A stretch of DNA of 64,000 nucleotides from Candidatus Mediterraneibacter vanvlietii (lineage in GTDB: Bacteria; Bacillota; Clostridia; Lachnospirales; Lachnospiraceae): NCBI GenBank assembly GCA_019113645.1, contig DXGZ01000127.1:17585-81584 (forward strand). Reading direction: 5' to 3'. The position numbers and the translations under genes were made by a program. The notes beneath the pieces are model-generated. The model saw only the letters and a program-made list of their open reading frames with translations. It had not been told where the DNA came from and searched no databases. Positions 34,831 to 43,582 of this stretch are shown here, piece by piece (position 1 is the stretch's first letter; each line of letters opens with the position of its first letter).

Positions 34831-35766
34831 ATGAGAGATGAGTTTTATTTCCCGTCAAAGGATGGCAATACAGAGATTCATACAATCGAGTGGAAACCCG
34901 AGGGTGAAGTGAAGGCTGTCCTGCAGATCAGCCACGGAATGGTGGAATACATCGGACGATATGAGGAATTCGCGCAGTTTCTGTGCGGATACGGCTATTA
35001 TGTCGTGGGGAATGACCATCTCGGTCATGGCAAATCCATACAGTCCAGATCGGAATATGGATTTTTTAATGAGAAGTACGGAAATGCGTGCGTGCTGGGT
35101 GACATGCATACTCTGCGCCAGCGTATCCAGAAGAAATATCCCGATGTGCCCTACTTTATGCTGGGGCACAGCATGGGTTCCTCTCTGCTGAGGCAGTACA
35201 TTCAGATGTATGGCCACGGGCTGGACGGAGCTGTGCTGATGGGGACGGTGGCGGATCAGAGAAAAGCCCTTCTGCTGCTGGGAAAAAGACTCTGCCGGCT
35301 GATGGCGGCTGTGCGTGGGTGGCATTACCGGAGCAAACTGGTAGATCAGATGGCGATCGGAGGATACAATAAGAAATTCAAACCGGCCCATACACGGGCG
35401 GACTGGATCACCAGTGACAGAACTCATCTGGAAGCTTATGTATCAGATCCGCTGTGCTCCTTTATGTTTACGGTGAACGCGTATTATAATATGTTCTCCG
35501 GCATGATCAGCATGCAGCGGAAAGAAAGCGTCTATATGATTCCAAAGGATCTGCCGATTCTGTTTGTGTCCGGAGCGGATGATCCTGTGGGAGAGTTCGG
35601 AAAAGGCGTCCGGAAGATCTATGAGAAGTACAGGGCTGCGGGTATTCACGATGTGATGCTTCGCCTGTATACAGGCGACCGGCATGAGATACTCAATGAG
35701 ACAGACCGGCAGCAGGTGTATGAAGATCTGCTGGAATGGTTTGAAGAACACAGGACGAAAAAATAA
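34831..35766 (+). CDS. Alpha/beta hydrolase (serine aminopeptidase / monoacylglycerol lipase-like)
   Basis: A 311-residue cytoplasmic alpha/beta hydrolase of the Hydrolase_4 type. Oxyanion region LQISHGMVEYIGRY is near residue 32, the nucleophile elbow GHSMGS near residue 112, the Asp in SGADDPVG near residue 250 and the His in GDRHEILNE near residue 285, so the triad is complete. Proteins of this type act as lysophospholipases or monoglyceride lipases; the substrate is not known. A GTG start at 34822 would overlap citrate synthase by 1 nt; ATG at 34831 is preferred. The operon ends in a strong terminator. Confidence 0.88.
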   Translation: MRDEFYFPSKDGNTEIHTIEWKPEGEVKAVLQISHGMVEYIGRYEEFAQFLCGYGYYVVGNDHLGHGKSIQSRSEYGFFNEKYGNACVLGDMHTLRQRIQKKYPDVPYFMLGHSMGSSLLRQYIQMYGHGLDGAVLMGTVADQRKALLLLGKRLCRLMAAVRGWHYRSKLVDQMAIGGYNKKFKPAHTRADWITSDRTHLEAYVSDPLCSFMFTVNAYYNMFSGMISMQRKESVYMIPKDLPILFVSGADDPVGEFGKGVRKIYEKYRAAGIHDVMLRLYTGDRHEILNETDRQQVYEDLLEWFEEHRTKK

Positions 35767-35789
35767 ATAAGAAATAAAAACAGACAACG

Positions 35790-35821
35790 AAAACCCGCCA
35801 GCCTTTCGGCTGGCGGGTTTT
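35790..35821. terminator. Strong bidirectional intrinsic terminator
   Basis: Perfect 14-bp stem AAAACCCGCCAGCC / GGCTGGCGGGTTTT with a TTTC loop, A run on the left and T run on the right. Confidence 0.9.
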
Positions 35822-36035
35822 CGTCGTTTTATTAGTTATCTAAAGGAATGAGAGTAAAGTGTGGCACCATCTCGGTACCTGAACTTTATGAGGGGGGAAA
35901 GATAGTTGTTATCGTTTATCAACTATCTGGTATTCAGTATAATGGGAAAATGTGACAAAAATATGAGTGAATTATGAAAGAACACGAAAAATTCTAAACT
36001 AACACTAAAATAAATATAAAACAGAAAGAGTTCGG

Positions 36036-36451
36036 CTATTTATTTATTAGTTTCTCGTCCGAATTGCACCCAATCCACTCCTGAACATCTTCGATGCTGG
36101 CTTTTGCTCCCTTGGCGATTGTCTCAATCGATACATTCATTGCGTAAAGTCTTTTTGCAGTTTCTTTTGCTTCGGCGGCACGGCCCTCCTCAATTCCGGC
36201 GGTACGGCCCTCCTCGATTCCGGCGGCGCGGCCCTCCTCAATTCCGGCGGCGCGGCCCTCCTCAATTCCGGCGGTACGGCCCTCCTCAATTCCAGCGGCA
36301 TGGCCGTCTTCCCAGGCGGCTTCCCGTTCCTGCCGCATATGCTTTTCCTGATCGTATTCAAAAATACTCATTTCCTTCGCCTCCGCTTTATGTTTCTTCA
36401 GAAATTGGATTTAAAGGTCCGGTTTACAGTTACAGTGGATTCGTTTGCCAT
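36036..36451 (-). pseudogene. Decayed PD-(D/E)XK (Rpn/PDDEXK-type) transposase
   Basis: Two fragments in different frames remain. The N-terminal piece, ATG at 36451 with AAGGAGG before it, reads MANESTVTVNRTFKSNF then a stop at 36398; this is the usual beginning of Lachnospiraceae PD-(D/E)XK transposase-family proteins. The C-terminal piece (36371-36036, 111 residues, with its own GGAGG) begins MSIFEYDQEKHMRQEREAAW, has an octapeptide repeat and ends with KRLYAMNVSIETIAKG..SIEDVQEWI, the usual tail. The central nuclease region of about 200 residues is gone, so it should be inactive, although the tail could still be made as a small protein. Confidence 0.78.
36177..36296 (-). repeat. Five tandem 24-bp repeats encoding AGIEEGR(T/A)
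   Basis: Five in-frame copies of a 24-bp unit, each coding AGIEEGR plus Thr or Ala, in the charged linker before the C-terminal helix of the transposase remnant. Copies differ by only a few bases, so number is likely to vary by slippage. Confidence 0.9.
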
Positions 36452-36771
36452 AGAAAAGCCTCCTTTTTAATTGTGGTGCAAAGAGGCTGTTTCATCCGAT
36501 GCTTTTCCACTTAGCCATTGCCTGTCCGCATCTGAAAAACCTCTCTGCTTTTGTTGATTGGGAATAAAAGCATTGAGATTTTCCTGAATGTGATTAGAAC
36601 TTTTGATGGGCTAATTGCCTTTTGAGAATAAAAACATGCTGGAAATGATTAATGCTTTACGAGTATCTTAGCACAAAAAGGGCTGTAATACCAGAAAAAT
36701 ATGCAGCTATTTAGTTAATCAGGTTCGCTGACTTTTAGAGGCAATATTTCCGAAAACAGGAGAGCATTTTA
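36452..36771. other. Non-coding stretch, nothing recognised
   Basis: About 320 bp upstream of the transposase remnant with no coding frame, RNA gene or clear hairpin seen. Probably residue of the degraded element and its flank. Confidence 0.5.
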
Positions 36772-36872
36772 AGACGTATTCTGCGGAGCCGGAGGGTATG
36801 TTCAGGGCTCCGCTCCAGGGCCTAAGTGAATCTAAAAAGTTCCGGGCATGGACTAAATGCAAGGACAGCCGG
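36772..36872. repeat. Half copy (C) of the palindromic repeat family
   Basis: AAGACGTATTCTGC, GGTATGTTCAGG, CTCCGCTCCAGGG, AGTTCCGGGC and GGACTAAATGCAAGGACAG match, in order, the inverted right arm of copies A and B. The second arm and the central hairpin are missing. Confidence 0.75.
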
Positions 36873-36887
36873 CGCTCATTATACTTC

Positions 36888-36962
36888 ACAAAAACGAGGA
36901 ATCAAGGTCGGGTAGTATTTCCTTCGGAAATCTCCACCCTTCCCCTGACTCCTCATTTTTGT
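36888..36962. repeat. 75-bp imperfect hairpin
   Basis: Outer arms ACAAAAACGAGGA (36888 on) and TCCTCATTTTTGT (to 36962) pair with one mismatch; the apex is ATTTCC-ttc-GGAAAT at 36917-36931. It directly follows half copy C. Function unknown; a T run on either strand would permit termination. Confidence 0.7.
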
Positions 36963-37114
36963 TCTGAGACGCTTTCAATAATGCTCCGGGAATAAATACA
37001 CATTGCCCGTGCAAAACGGCGCGTCTTGAAGACCTTATTATTTGTAAAACCTTCCGGCCGCGCCTTTGTTTTCTTCAGGCTGTTTATTCATTAACTTCCC
37101 CTCTGAAGCGACCA

Positions 37115-37377
37115 GAAAACAGCCCCATTTCAAAATACTTTCTGCGGGGAGGGAGACTGTGGACGGTTGACTTCGGAGGGGGATTAGGCAAACTTGGAGT
37201 TCCGGGGAGGGACGTTGAGGCAGGCGGTGAGATTGTTTGAGCGTAGCGAGTTGCTCACCGACTGTCTCTGCTTTTAGTCCGTCCCCGGAACTCCTTAGTT
37301 TCCCTTATCCCCTGGAGCGGAAGCCGCCCACAATCCCCCTCCCAGCAGAATACGTCTTGTAAATCCACTCTGTTTTC
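37115..37377. repeat. Palindromic repeat element, copy B (about 263 bp)
   Basis: Same order of blocks as copy A: GAAAACAG end, TTTC..TTTCTGC, GGGAG..CTGTGG, GGAGTTCCGGG, GGACG, central hairpin GGCGGTGAG / CTCACCG with GAGCGTAGCGAGTTG at the turn, then the complementary arm ending CTCTGTTTTC. Similarity to copy A extends about 25 bp further left (ATTAACTTCCC). It lies upstream of murE. Confidence 0.8.
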
Positions 37378-37615
37378 GTCCGATTTGAAACCGGTAATTA
37401 TTGATCTAAACAGCGGGACTGTTACATACTTTGCAACCGGCTATGGATTGTGTTATTCTATAAGAGTGTCAACAGGAGTATTTTCTTAAAGAGAGAAGAA
37501 GTCAACCGTTCAGCCACGGATCTGTTCACTGGAAAAATCATGCGGCTATGATGTGTTGTTTCCGGGACAGTCATTTGTCTGAACTGTTACAGAAAAATAA
37601 GCAGGAGGAGTCAGT

Positions 37616-39085
37616 GTGAGATTAGATAAATTACTGGAACGTCTGGAGTATAAAGTGGCACAGGGGAGCGACGAGATGGAGGTAACAACCCTTGTCAATG
37701 ATTCCAGAAAAGTGGAGAAGGGATCTGTTTTTGTCTGCATCAGCGGTGCGGTATCGGACGGACATAAGTACATCCCGGATGTTGTGGAAAAAGGAGCGGC
37801 TGCGGTTATTGTGGAGCAGGATGTATCCGTGCCGGAGCATGTGACAGTGATCCGCGTGGAGGATACAAGATATGCGCTTGCTCTTATGTCAGCAGCGTAC
37901 TTCGGATATCCGGCAGAGAAACTGAAGATTATCGGAATCACCGGGACGAAAGGAAAGACAACTACGACCTATATGATCAAATCGATTCTTGACAGTGTGG
38001 GACACAAAGTCGGACTGATCGGAACCATCGAAGCGATTATCGGAGATGAGAAGATCCCGGCAGCGAATACTACGCCTGAGTCATTCACCATTCACCAGTA
38101 TTTTGCAAAGATGGTGGAAGCAGGATGCGACTGTGTTGTGATGGAAGTGTCTTCCCAGGGGCTGATGCTTCACAGGACAGCGGGAATCCCCTTTGAGATC
38201 GGTATATTTACGAATCTGGGGCGTGATCATATCGGTCCGAATGAACACAAGGATTTCGATGATTATAAACGGTGCAAGGGACTTCTGTTCAAACAGTGCC
38301 GTCTCGGGATTGCAAATGTGGATGACCAGTATTTCCACGATGTATTTCAGGGGGCAACGTGTAAGGTGGAGACCTTCGGATTCTCAGAGGAAGCGGATCT
38401 CAGAGCTCAGGATGTGAAACTGGTATCCAGACCGGGCTATCTTGGAGTTGCCTATCATGTGACTGGACTGATGGATTTCGATGTGGAGATCGATATCCCG
38501 GGAACATTCAGCGTCTACAACTCGCTTACCGCAATCTCGGTATGCCGTCATTTCGGCGTGCCGGTTGAGAAGATCCAGGACGCTCTGAAGAAGGCAAAGG
38601 TAAAAGGGCGTATCGAGATGATCAAGGTATCTGACGAGTTTACGCTGATGATTGATTATGCGCACAATGCAATGAGTCTTGAAAGTCTGCTGACAACGCT
38701 GAAGGAATATCAGCCCAAAAGACTTGTGTGCCTGTTCGGCTGCGGCGGAAACCGTTCAAAGGAGCGGCGCTATGAGATGGGCGAGGTGTCCGGAAGACTT
38801 GCTGACCTTACGATTATCACTTCCGATAACCCGCGGTTCGAGGAGCCTCAGGCGATTATCGATGATATCAAAGTCGGAATCGGAAAGACAGATGGAAAAT
38901 ACGTGGAGATCTGCGACCGGAAAGAAGCGATCAAATACGCGATTGGTCACGGACAGCCGGGAGATGTTATCGTACTGGCGGGAAAAGGCCATGAGGATTA
39001 TCAGGAGATCAGAGGCGTGAAGCATCCGATGGATGAGCGGGTGCTGATCGCGGAAGTGTTAGAGGAGTTAAAAGAAGGAAAATAA
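37616..39085 (+). CDS. murE: MurE, UDP-MurNAc-tripeptide synthetase (meso-DAP type)
   Basis: A 489-residue Mur ligase adding the third stem-peptide residue of peptidoglycan. ATP loop GITGTKGKTTTTY near residue 110, TTPESF substrate block, the carbamylated-Lys region (DYKRCKGLLF), and the C-terminal SDNPRFEEP near residue 405. The DNPR motif marks acceptance of meso-diaminopimelate instead of Lys. Start is GTG at 37616 behind AGGAGGAG. It leads a long co-directional run and ends 4 nt before priA. In many bacteria murE sits in the dcw cluster; here it stands apart, which is common in Lachnospiraceae. Confidence 0.94.
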   Translation: MRLDKLLERLEYKVAQGSDEMEVTTLVNDSRKVEKGSVFVCISGAVSDGHKYIPDVVEKGAAAVIVEQDVSVPEHVTVIRVEDTRYALALMSAAYFGYPAEKLKIIGITGTKGKTTTTYMIKSILDSVGHKVGLIGTIEAIIGDEKIPAANTTPESFTIHQYFAKMVEAGCDCVVMEVSSQGLMLHRTAGIPFEIGIFTNLGRDHIGPNEHKDFDDYKRCKGLLFKQCRLGIANVDDQYFHDVFQGATCKVETFGFSEEADLRAQDVKLVSRPGYLGVAYHVTGLMDFDVEIDIPGTFSVYNSLTAISVCRHFGVPVEKIQDALKKAKVKGRIEMIKVSDEFTLMIDYAHNAMSLESLLTTLKEYQPKRLVCLFGCGGNRSKERRYEMGEVSGRLADLTIITSDNPRFEEPQAIIDDIKVGIGKTDGKYVEICDRKEAIKYAIGHGQPGDVIVLAGKGHEDYQEIRGVKHPMDERVLIAEVLEELKEGK

Positions 39086-39089
39086 TCTG

Positions 39090-41309
39090 GTGTTTGCAGA
39101 CGTTATTATAGACATTCAAAACGAAAAACTGGACAGAATCTTTCAGTACCGGATTCCGCAGGAGATTGAGAACCGGCTGGAGGCGGGAATGGAAGTGATC
39201 GTGCCGTTCGGAAAAGGAAACCGTCAGATGAAAGGCTATGTGACGGGGATATCGGAAACCTGCGATTATGACCTGTCGAAAGTAAAAGACATTATCGCTA
39301 TCTCTGAGAAAGGCGTGGAGATCGAGGCGAAACTGATCGCTTTGGCTGCCTGGATGAAAGAGAATTACGGCGGTACGATGATCCAGGCGCTTAAAACCGT
39401 GCTCCCGATCAGGCAGAAAGAGAACGCGAAGATGAAAAAGCGTCTCCGCCTGCTGCTTGATAAGGAGACGGGAACCCGGCAGCTCCATTATTATCTGGAG
39501 AAGAGTCAGAAAGCGCGTGCGAGACTGATGGCAGCCCTTTTAGATGACGAGATACTGGAGTATGAGCTTGTCACGAAGAAGCTGAATATCACGCTGCCGG
39601 TGATTCGCGCGCTGGAGGAGCAGGGCGTGCTTGCCATTGAATCAGAGCAGGTGTTCCGAAATCCTGTGAAACAGGAAGAACAGAAGGAGCATTCGATCGA
39701 GTACACGCCGGAACAGAGCCGTGTGATTGAAAGCTTCCGGAAAGATTATGCGGAAGGAATCCGGCGGACCTATCTGATTCATGGTGTGACGGGAAGCGGA
39801 AAAACAGAAGTCTATATGGAGATGATCCGACAGGCGGTGGATGAAGGGAAACAGGCGATCGTGCTGATCCCGGAAATTGCCCTGACCTATCAGACTGTGA
39901 TGCGGTTTTACCGCCGTTTCGGGGACCGGGTGTCGATTATGAATTCCCGGCTCTCCGCGGGGGAGAGGTATGACCAGATGATGCGTGCGCGGGCGGGGAA
40001 GGTCGATGTGATGATCGGTCCCAGATCCGCGCTGTTTACACCGTTTCCGGATCTGGGGCTGATCGTGATCGATGAGGAGCATGAGCCGACTTATAAAAGC
40101 GAGCAGACGCCCCGTTACCATGCCAGGGAGACGGCAATCCGCAGGGCGCAGATGGAGAATGCCAGCGTGGTACTGGGGAGCGCGACCCCTTCCATGGAAG
40201 CCATGTACCGTGCGAGGAGGGGAGAATATGTTCTCTTTGAGATGAAGAACCGCTCCCGGATGCAGAGTATGGCGGAAGTATATACGGCAGATATGCGGGA
40301 AGAATTAAAGAGTGGCAACCGTTCGATCTTAAGCCGGAAACTGCAGGAACTGATGCAGGAGAGACTGGAGAAAAAAGAACAGACCATGCTGTTTCTGAAC
40401 CGGCGAGGTTACTCCGGGTTTGTCTCCTGCAGGGAATGCGGTCATGTGATTAAGTGCCCGCACTGCAGTGTGTCCCTGTCCGTACACAGGGACGGGAAGA
40501 TGCGGTGCCATTACTGCGGGTATGAGCAGCCCAGAGTGGATGCGTGTCCGGAGTGCGGGTCACGGCATATCGGCGAGTTCCGGGCAGGAACCCAGCAGAT
40601 CGAGGAGATTGTCAGGACAACATTCCCCGGGGCGCGGGTGCTCAGAATGGACATGGATACGACCCGGCAGAAGGACGCCCACGAGAAGATCCTGTCCGCA
40701 TTTGCCAATGAGGAGGCGGACATCCTTGTGGGAACGCAGATGATCGTAAAGGGGCATGATTTTCCGAACGTGACCCTGGTCGGAGTTCTCGCCGCAGATC
40801 TGTCCCTCTATACGGATGATTACCGGTCCGGAGAGCGGACATTTCAGCTGCTGACCCAGGCGGTGGGACGCGCGGGAAGAGGCGAGCGCCGCGGCGAGGC
40901 GGTGATCCAGACTTACAGCCCGGATCACTACGCGATTCAGGCGTCGGCGGCTCAGGACTATGAGTCATTCTATCAGGAGGAGATCCGTTACCGGGAGCTG
41001 ATGGGATATCCGCCGGCAGAAGAACTGCTGGCAGTTCATGTGTCATGCGAGGACGAGGAACTTCTGGAGAGAGGATGCCACTATCTGAAAGAATACATTC
41101 TTATGGCGAAAGGCAGACTTGAGGTTCGCGTGATCGGACCGGCGAGCCCGGGCATTGACAAGATTAAAGATGTCTATCGAAGAGTCATATATATGAAAGC
41201 TCCGCAATACGATGTTTTAATAAAGATGAAAGACAGGCTGGAGCAGTACATTGAGATTAATTCGGGATTTGACAAGATGAGAATACAGTTTGACTTCAAT
41301 CCCATGTAG
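39090..41309 (+). CDS. priA: PriA, primosomal replication-restart helicase
   Basis: A 739-residue superfamily 2 helicase that restarts stalled forks. N-terminal 3'-DNA-binding domain (FADVIIDIQNEKLDRIFQY), Walker A GVTGSGKTEVY near residue 230, DEEHEPTYKSEQTPRYHARE (Walker B, motif III region), then zinc clusters CRECG, CPHC, CHYC and CPECG between about residues 448 and 490, and motif VI around QAVGRAGRG. All eight Cys needed for two zinc ions are visible. Start is GTG. It opens the conserved Firmicute run priA-def-fmt-rsmB. Confidence 0.96.
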   Translation: MFADVIIDIQNEKLDRIFQYRIPQEIENRLEAGMEVIVPFGKGNRQMKGYVTGISETCDYDLSKVKDIIAISEKGVEIEAKLIALAAWMKENYGGTMIQALKTVLPIRQKENAKMKKRLRLLLDKETGTRQLHYYLEKSQKARARLMAALLDDEILEYELVTKKLNITLPVIRALEEQGVLAIESEQVFRNPVKQEEQKEHSIEYTPEQSRVIESFRKDYAEGIRRTYLIHGVTGSGKTEVYMEMIRQAVDEGKQAIVLIPEIALTYQTVMRFYRRFGDRVSIMNSRLSAGERYDQMMRARAGKVDVMIGPRSALFTPFPDLGLIVIDEEHEPTYKSEQTPRYHARETAIRRAQMENASVVLGSATPSMEAMYRARRGEYVLFEMKNRSRMQSMAEVYTADMREELKSGNRSILSRKLQELMQERLEKKEQTMLFLNRRGYSGFVSCRECGHVIKCPHCSVSLSVHRDGKMRCHYCGYEQPRVDACPECGSRHIGEFRAGTQQIEEIVRTTFPGARVLRMDMDTTRQKDAHEKILSAFANEEADILVGTQMIVKGHDFPNVTLVGVLAADLSLYTDDYRSGERTFQLLTQAVGRAGRGERRGEAVIQTYSPDHYAIQASAAQDYESFYQEEIRYRELMGYPPAEELLAVHVSCEDEELLERGCHYLKEYILMAKGRLEVRVIGPASPGIDKIKDVYRRVIYMKAPQYDVLIKMKDRLEQYIEINSGFDKMRIQFDFNPM

Positions 41310-41378
41310 AGCAGACGAAGAAGACAAGGCTGCTTAAAGAAAAAATGACAAAACACAAAAGTGAAAAAGGAGGAAATT

Positions 41379-41879
41379 ATGGCAATCAGAGAAATCAGAG
41401 AGATTGGTGACGACATATTGACAAAACAGTGCAAGGATGTTCCGAAGATGACGCTTCGGACAAAGATCCTGATCGGGGATATGCTGGAGACAATGTATGA
41501 CAAATGCGGAGTCGGCCTTGCGGCGCCTCAGGTTGGAGTGCTCAAGAAGATCGTTGTAATCGATGTGGGTGAAGGCCCGATCGTGCTGATCAACCCGGAG
41601 ATTATCGGTACAGAAGGCGAGCAGACCGGGGAGGAAGGATGCTTAAGCGTTCCCGGAAAATGGGGAATTGTGACCCGTCCGGAGAAGGTGAAAGTCCGCG
41701 CGTACAATCAGGAGATGGAACTCTTTGAGATGGAAGGGGAAGGGCTTCTCGCCCGCGCGTTCTGCCATGAGATCGACCATCTTCACGGAGAACTGTATGT
41801 AGATAAAACCCAGGACGGACTCCACGATGTGACTTATGATGATCCAGCGGAGGACGAAGAGGAAGAAACGGAAGAGTAA
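41379..41879 (+). CDS. def: Peptide deformylase
   Basis: A 166-residue metalloenzyme removing the formyl group from nascent N-terminal Met. Three motifs are complete: GVGLAAPQVG near residue 45, EGCLSVPG near residue 88 (Cys metal ligand) and HEIDHLHG near residue 130 (two His ligands and Glu). The acidic C-terminal tail (DDPAEDEEEETEE) is unstructured. The start at 41379 follows AAAGGAGGAAA; six extra upstream residues are possible but cross the ribosome-binding site. Pairs with fmt downstream. Confidence 0.96.
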   Translation: MAIREIREIGDDILTKQCKDVPKMTLRTKILIGDMLETMYDKCGVGLAAPQVGVLKKIVVIDVGEGPIVLINPEIIGTEGEQTGEEGCLSVPGKWGIVTRPEKVKVRAYNQEMELFEMEGEGLLARAFCHEIDHLHGELYVDKTQDGLHDVTYDDPAEDEEEETEE

Positions 41880-41897
41880 GAACAGGAGGCGAAGCCG

Positions 41898-42836
41898 ATG
41901 AGAGTAATATTTATGGGAACACCGGATTTTTCCGTGGGAACGCTCGAAGCGCTGGTGGAGGCAGGACATGACGTGTGTCTCGCTGTCACACAGCCGGACA
42001 AACCAAAGGGCAGAGGGAAAGAGATGCAGTTTACGCCGGTTAAGGAAACAGCGGTCCGGCATAACATTCCGGTGTATCAGCCGAAGAAGATCCGGGATCC
42101 CCAGTGCGTGGAAGAACTGGAGAAGTACCATGCGGATGTTATGGTTGTTGTTGCTTTCGGTCAGATCCTTCCGAAATCCATTCTGGAGATGACGCCTTAC
42201 GGGTGCATTAATGTCCATGCGTCCCTGCTCCCGAAATACCGCGGCGCCGCGCCGATCCAGTGGTCGATCATCGAAGGCGAGACGGTCACGGGAGTGACCA
42301 CCATGCAGATGGATGAGGGACTCGATACAGGCGATATGATTATGAAAAAAGAAGTGCCCATCACAGAGGATGAGACCGGCGAGTCGCTCCATGACAAGCT
42401 GGCGGAAGCAGGGGCGAAGCTCTGTGTGGAGACACTGGCAGCATTGGAGAATAAGACCGCGAAGTTTGAAAAACAGGGAGAGAGCCCGACGGCCTACGCG
42501 AAGATGCTGACTAAGGATCTGGGGAACATTAACTGGAACGAGCCGGCAGTGCGGATCGAACGGCTTGTGCGGGGACTGAACTCCTGGCCGAGCGCGTATA
42601 CGCACTGGAATGGTAAGGTGCTGAAGATCTGGAAAGCGAAAGCGGAAGGAAACGGATCAGGAGAGGCAGCGCCGGGAACGGTGACAGCGGTCGGGAAGAC
42701 CGATCTTACGGTACAGACCGGGGACGGCGTTCTTCGCGTACTGGAAGTTCAGCTTCCGGGGAAAAAGAGGATGGATACAGGAGCTTTCCTGAGGGGGAAC
42801 AAGGTGGAGCCCGGCGTCCTGTTTACAGAGGGATAG
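41898..42836 (+). CDS. fmt: Methionyl-tRNA formyltransferase
   Basis: A 312-residue enzyme formylating initiator Met-tRNA from 10-formyl-tetrahydrofolate. MRVIFMGTPDFSVGTLEAL opens the Rossmann domain; HASLLPKYRGAAPIQW near residue 109 holds the catalytic HxSLLP and the folate site, and DTGDM lies near residue 147. The C-terminal OB-fold (from about 205) begins IERLVRGLNSWPSAYT. It is 18 nt after def, the usual partner. Confidence 0.96.
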   Translation: MRVIFMGTPDFSVGTLEALVEAGHDVCLAVTQPDKPKGRGKEMQFTPVKETAVRHNIPVYQPKKIRDPQCVEELEKYHADVMVVVAFGQILPKSILEMTPYGCINVHASLLPKYRGAAPIQWSIIEGETVTGVTTMQMDEGLDTGDMIMKKEVPITEDETGESLHDKLAEAGAKLCVETLAALENKTAKFEKQGESPTAYAKMLTKDLGNINWNEPAVRIERLVRGLNSWPSAYTHWNGKVLKIWKAKAEGNGSGEAAPGTVTAVGKTDLTVQTGDGVLRVLEVQLPGKKRMDTGAFLRGNKVEPGVLFTEG

Positions 42837-42880
42837 CAGGACGGATAAGACGGGCCGCCTGATTTCAGGAGGTTGATATC

Positions 42881-43582
42881 ATGTTTTATTACTATTATGA
42901 CCGGACGTATATTCTTGTGCTGATCGGAGTTCTGATCTGCGTGGCTGCATCAGCCCGCGTGAATCGGACCTTTGACAGGTTCTCCCGGGTGCGGAGCTAT
43001 TCAGGCATGACAGGAAAAGAGGCTGCGGAGAGAATCCTGAGGAGCAGCGGAATCTATGATGTGCAGGTGATTCATATACCGGGCAATCTGACGGATCACT
43101 ATAATCCGGGGAAAAAGACACTGGGACTGTCAGATACTGTGTATAACTCTGCGTCCGTGGCAGCCATCGGGGTGGCAGCCCATGAATGCGGGCATGCGGT
43201 GCAGCATGCGACAGGATACGCGCCGCTTAAGATCAGGGGCGCTCTTGTTCCGGCGGCGAATTTCGGGTCAATGGCAGCATGGCCGCTGATTCTGATCGGT
43301 CTTCTTATGAATGGAGATACGGCGATCCTGTTTATTAATCTGGGGATACTGGTGTTTTCGGCAGCGGTATTGTTTCAGATTGTCACGCTCCCGGTGGAAT
43401 TCAACGCGTCCAGACGGGCAGTGCGGGTGCTGGAATCATCGGGGATGCTCTATCCTGATGAGGTGGATTCCGTGAAGAAGGTGCTCAGCGCAGCTGCGCT
43501 GACCTATGTTGCCAGTGCGGCGTCCATGATTCTGCAGCTTCTGCGTCTCATTATTATAGGAGGAAGAAAAAGGAATGACTAA
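42881..43582 (+). CDS. YugP-type membrane zinc metallopeptidase
   Basis: A 233-residue membrane protein with an N-terminal helix (residues 8-26), the zinc motif HECGHAVQH near residue 106, and further hydrophobic segments near 125-165 and 205-225. This HExxH family (YugP, DUF-type neutral zinc peptidase) is often found between fmt and rsmB in Clostridia. Substrate and role are unknown; membrane protein quality control is a guess. Its last 8 bp overlap rsmB. Confidence 0.87.
   Translation: MFYYYYDRTYILVLIGVLICVAASARVNRTFDRFSRVRSYSGMTGKEAAERILRSSGIYDVQVIHIPGNLTDHYNPGKKTLGLSDTVYNSASVAAIGVAAHECGHAVQHATGYAPLKIRGALVPAANFGSMAAWPLILIGLLMNGDTAILFINLGILVFSAAVLFQIVTLPVEFNASRRAVRVLESSGMLYPDEVDSVKKVLSAAALTYVASAASMILQLLRLIIIGGRKRND

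Noticed and set aside
36177..36296. Regular 24-bp repeats that could suggest a CRISPR array
   Set aside because: No unique spacers; the units are contiguous, in frame and encode AGIEEGR repeats.
36798..36995. 65-codon plus-strand frame in the repeat region
   Set aside because: Lies over half copy C and the 75-bp hairpin, with no ribosome-binding site and no family resemblance.
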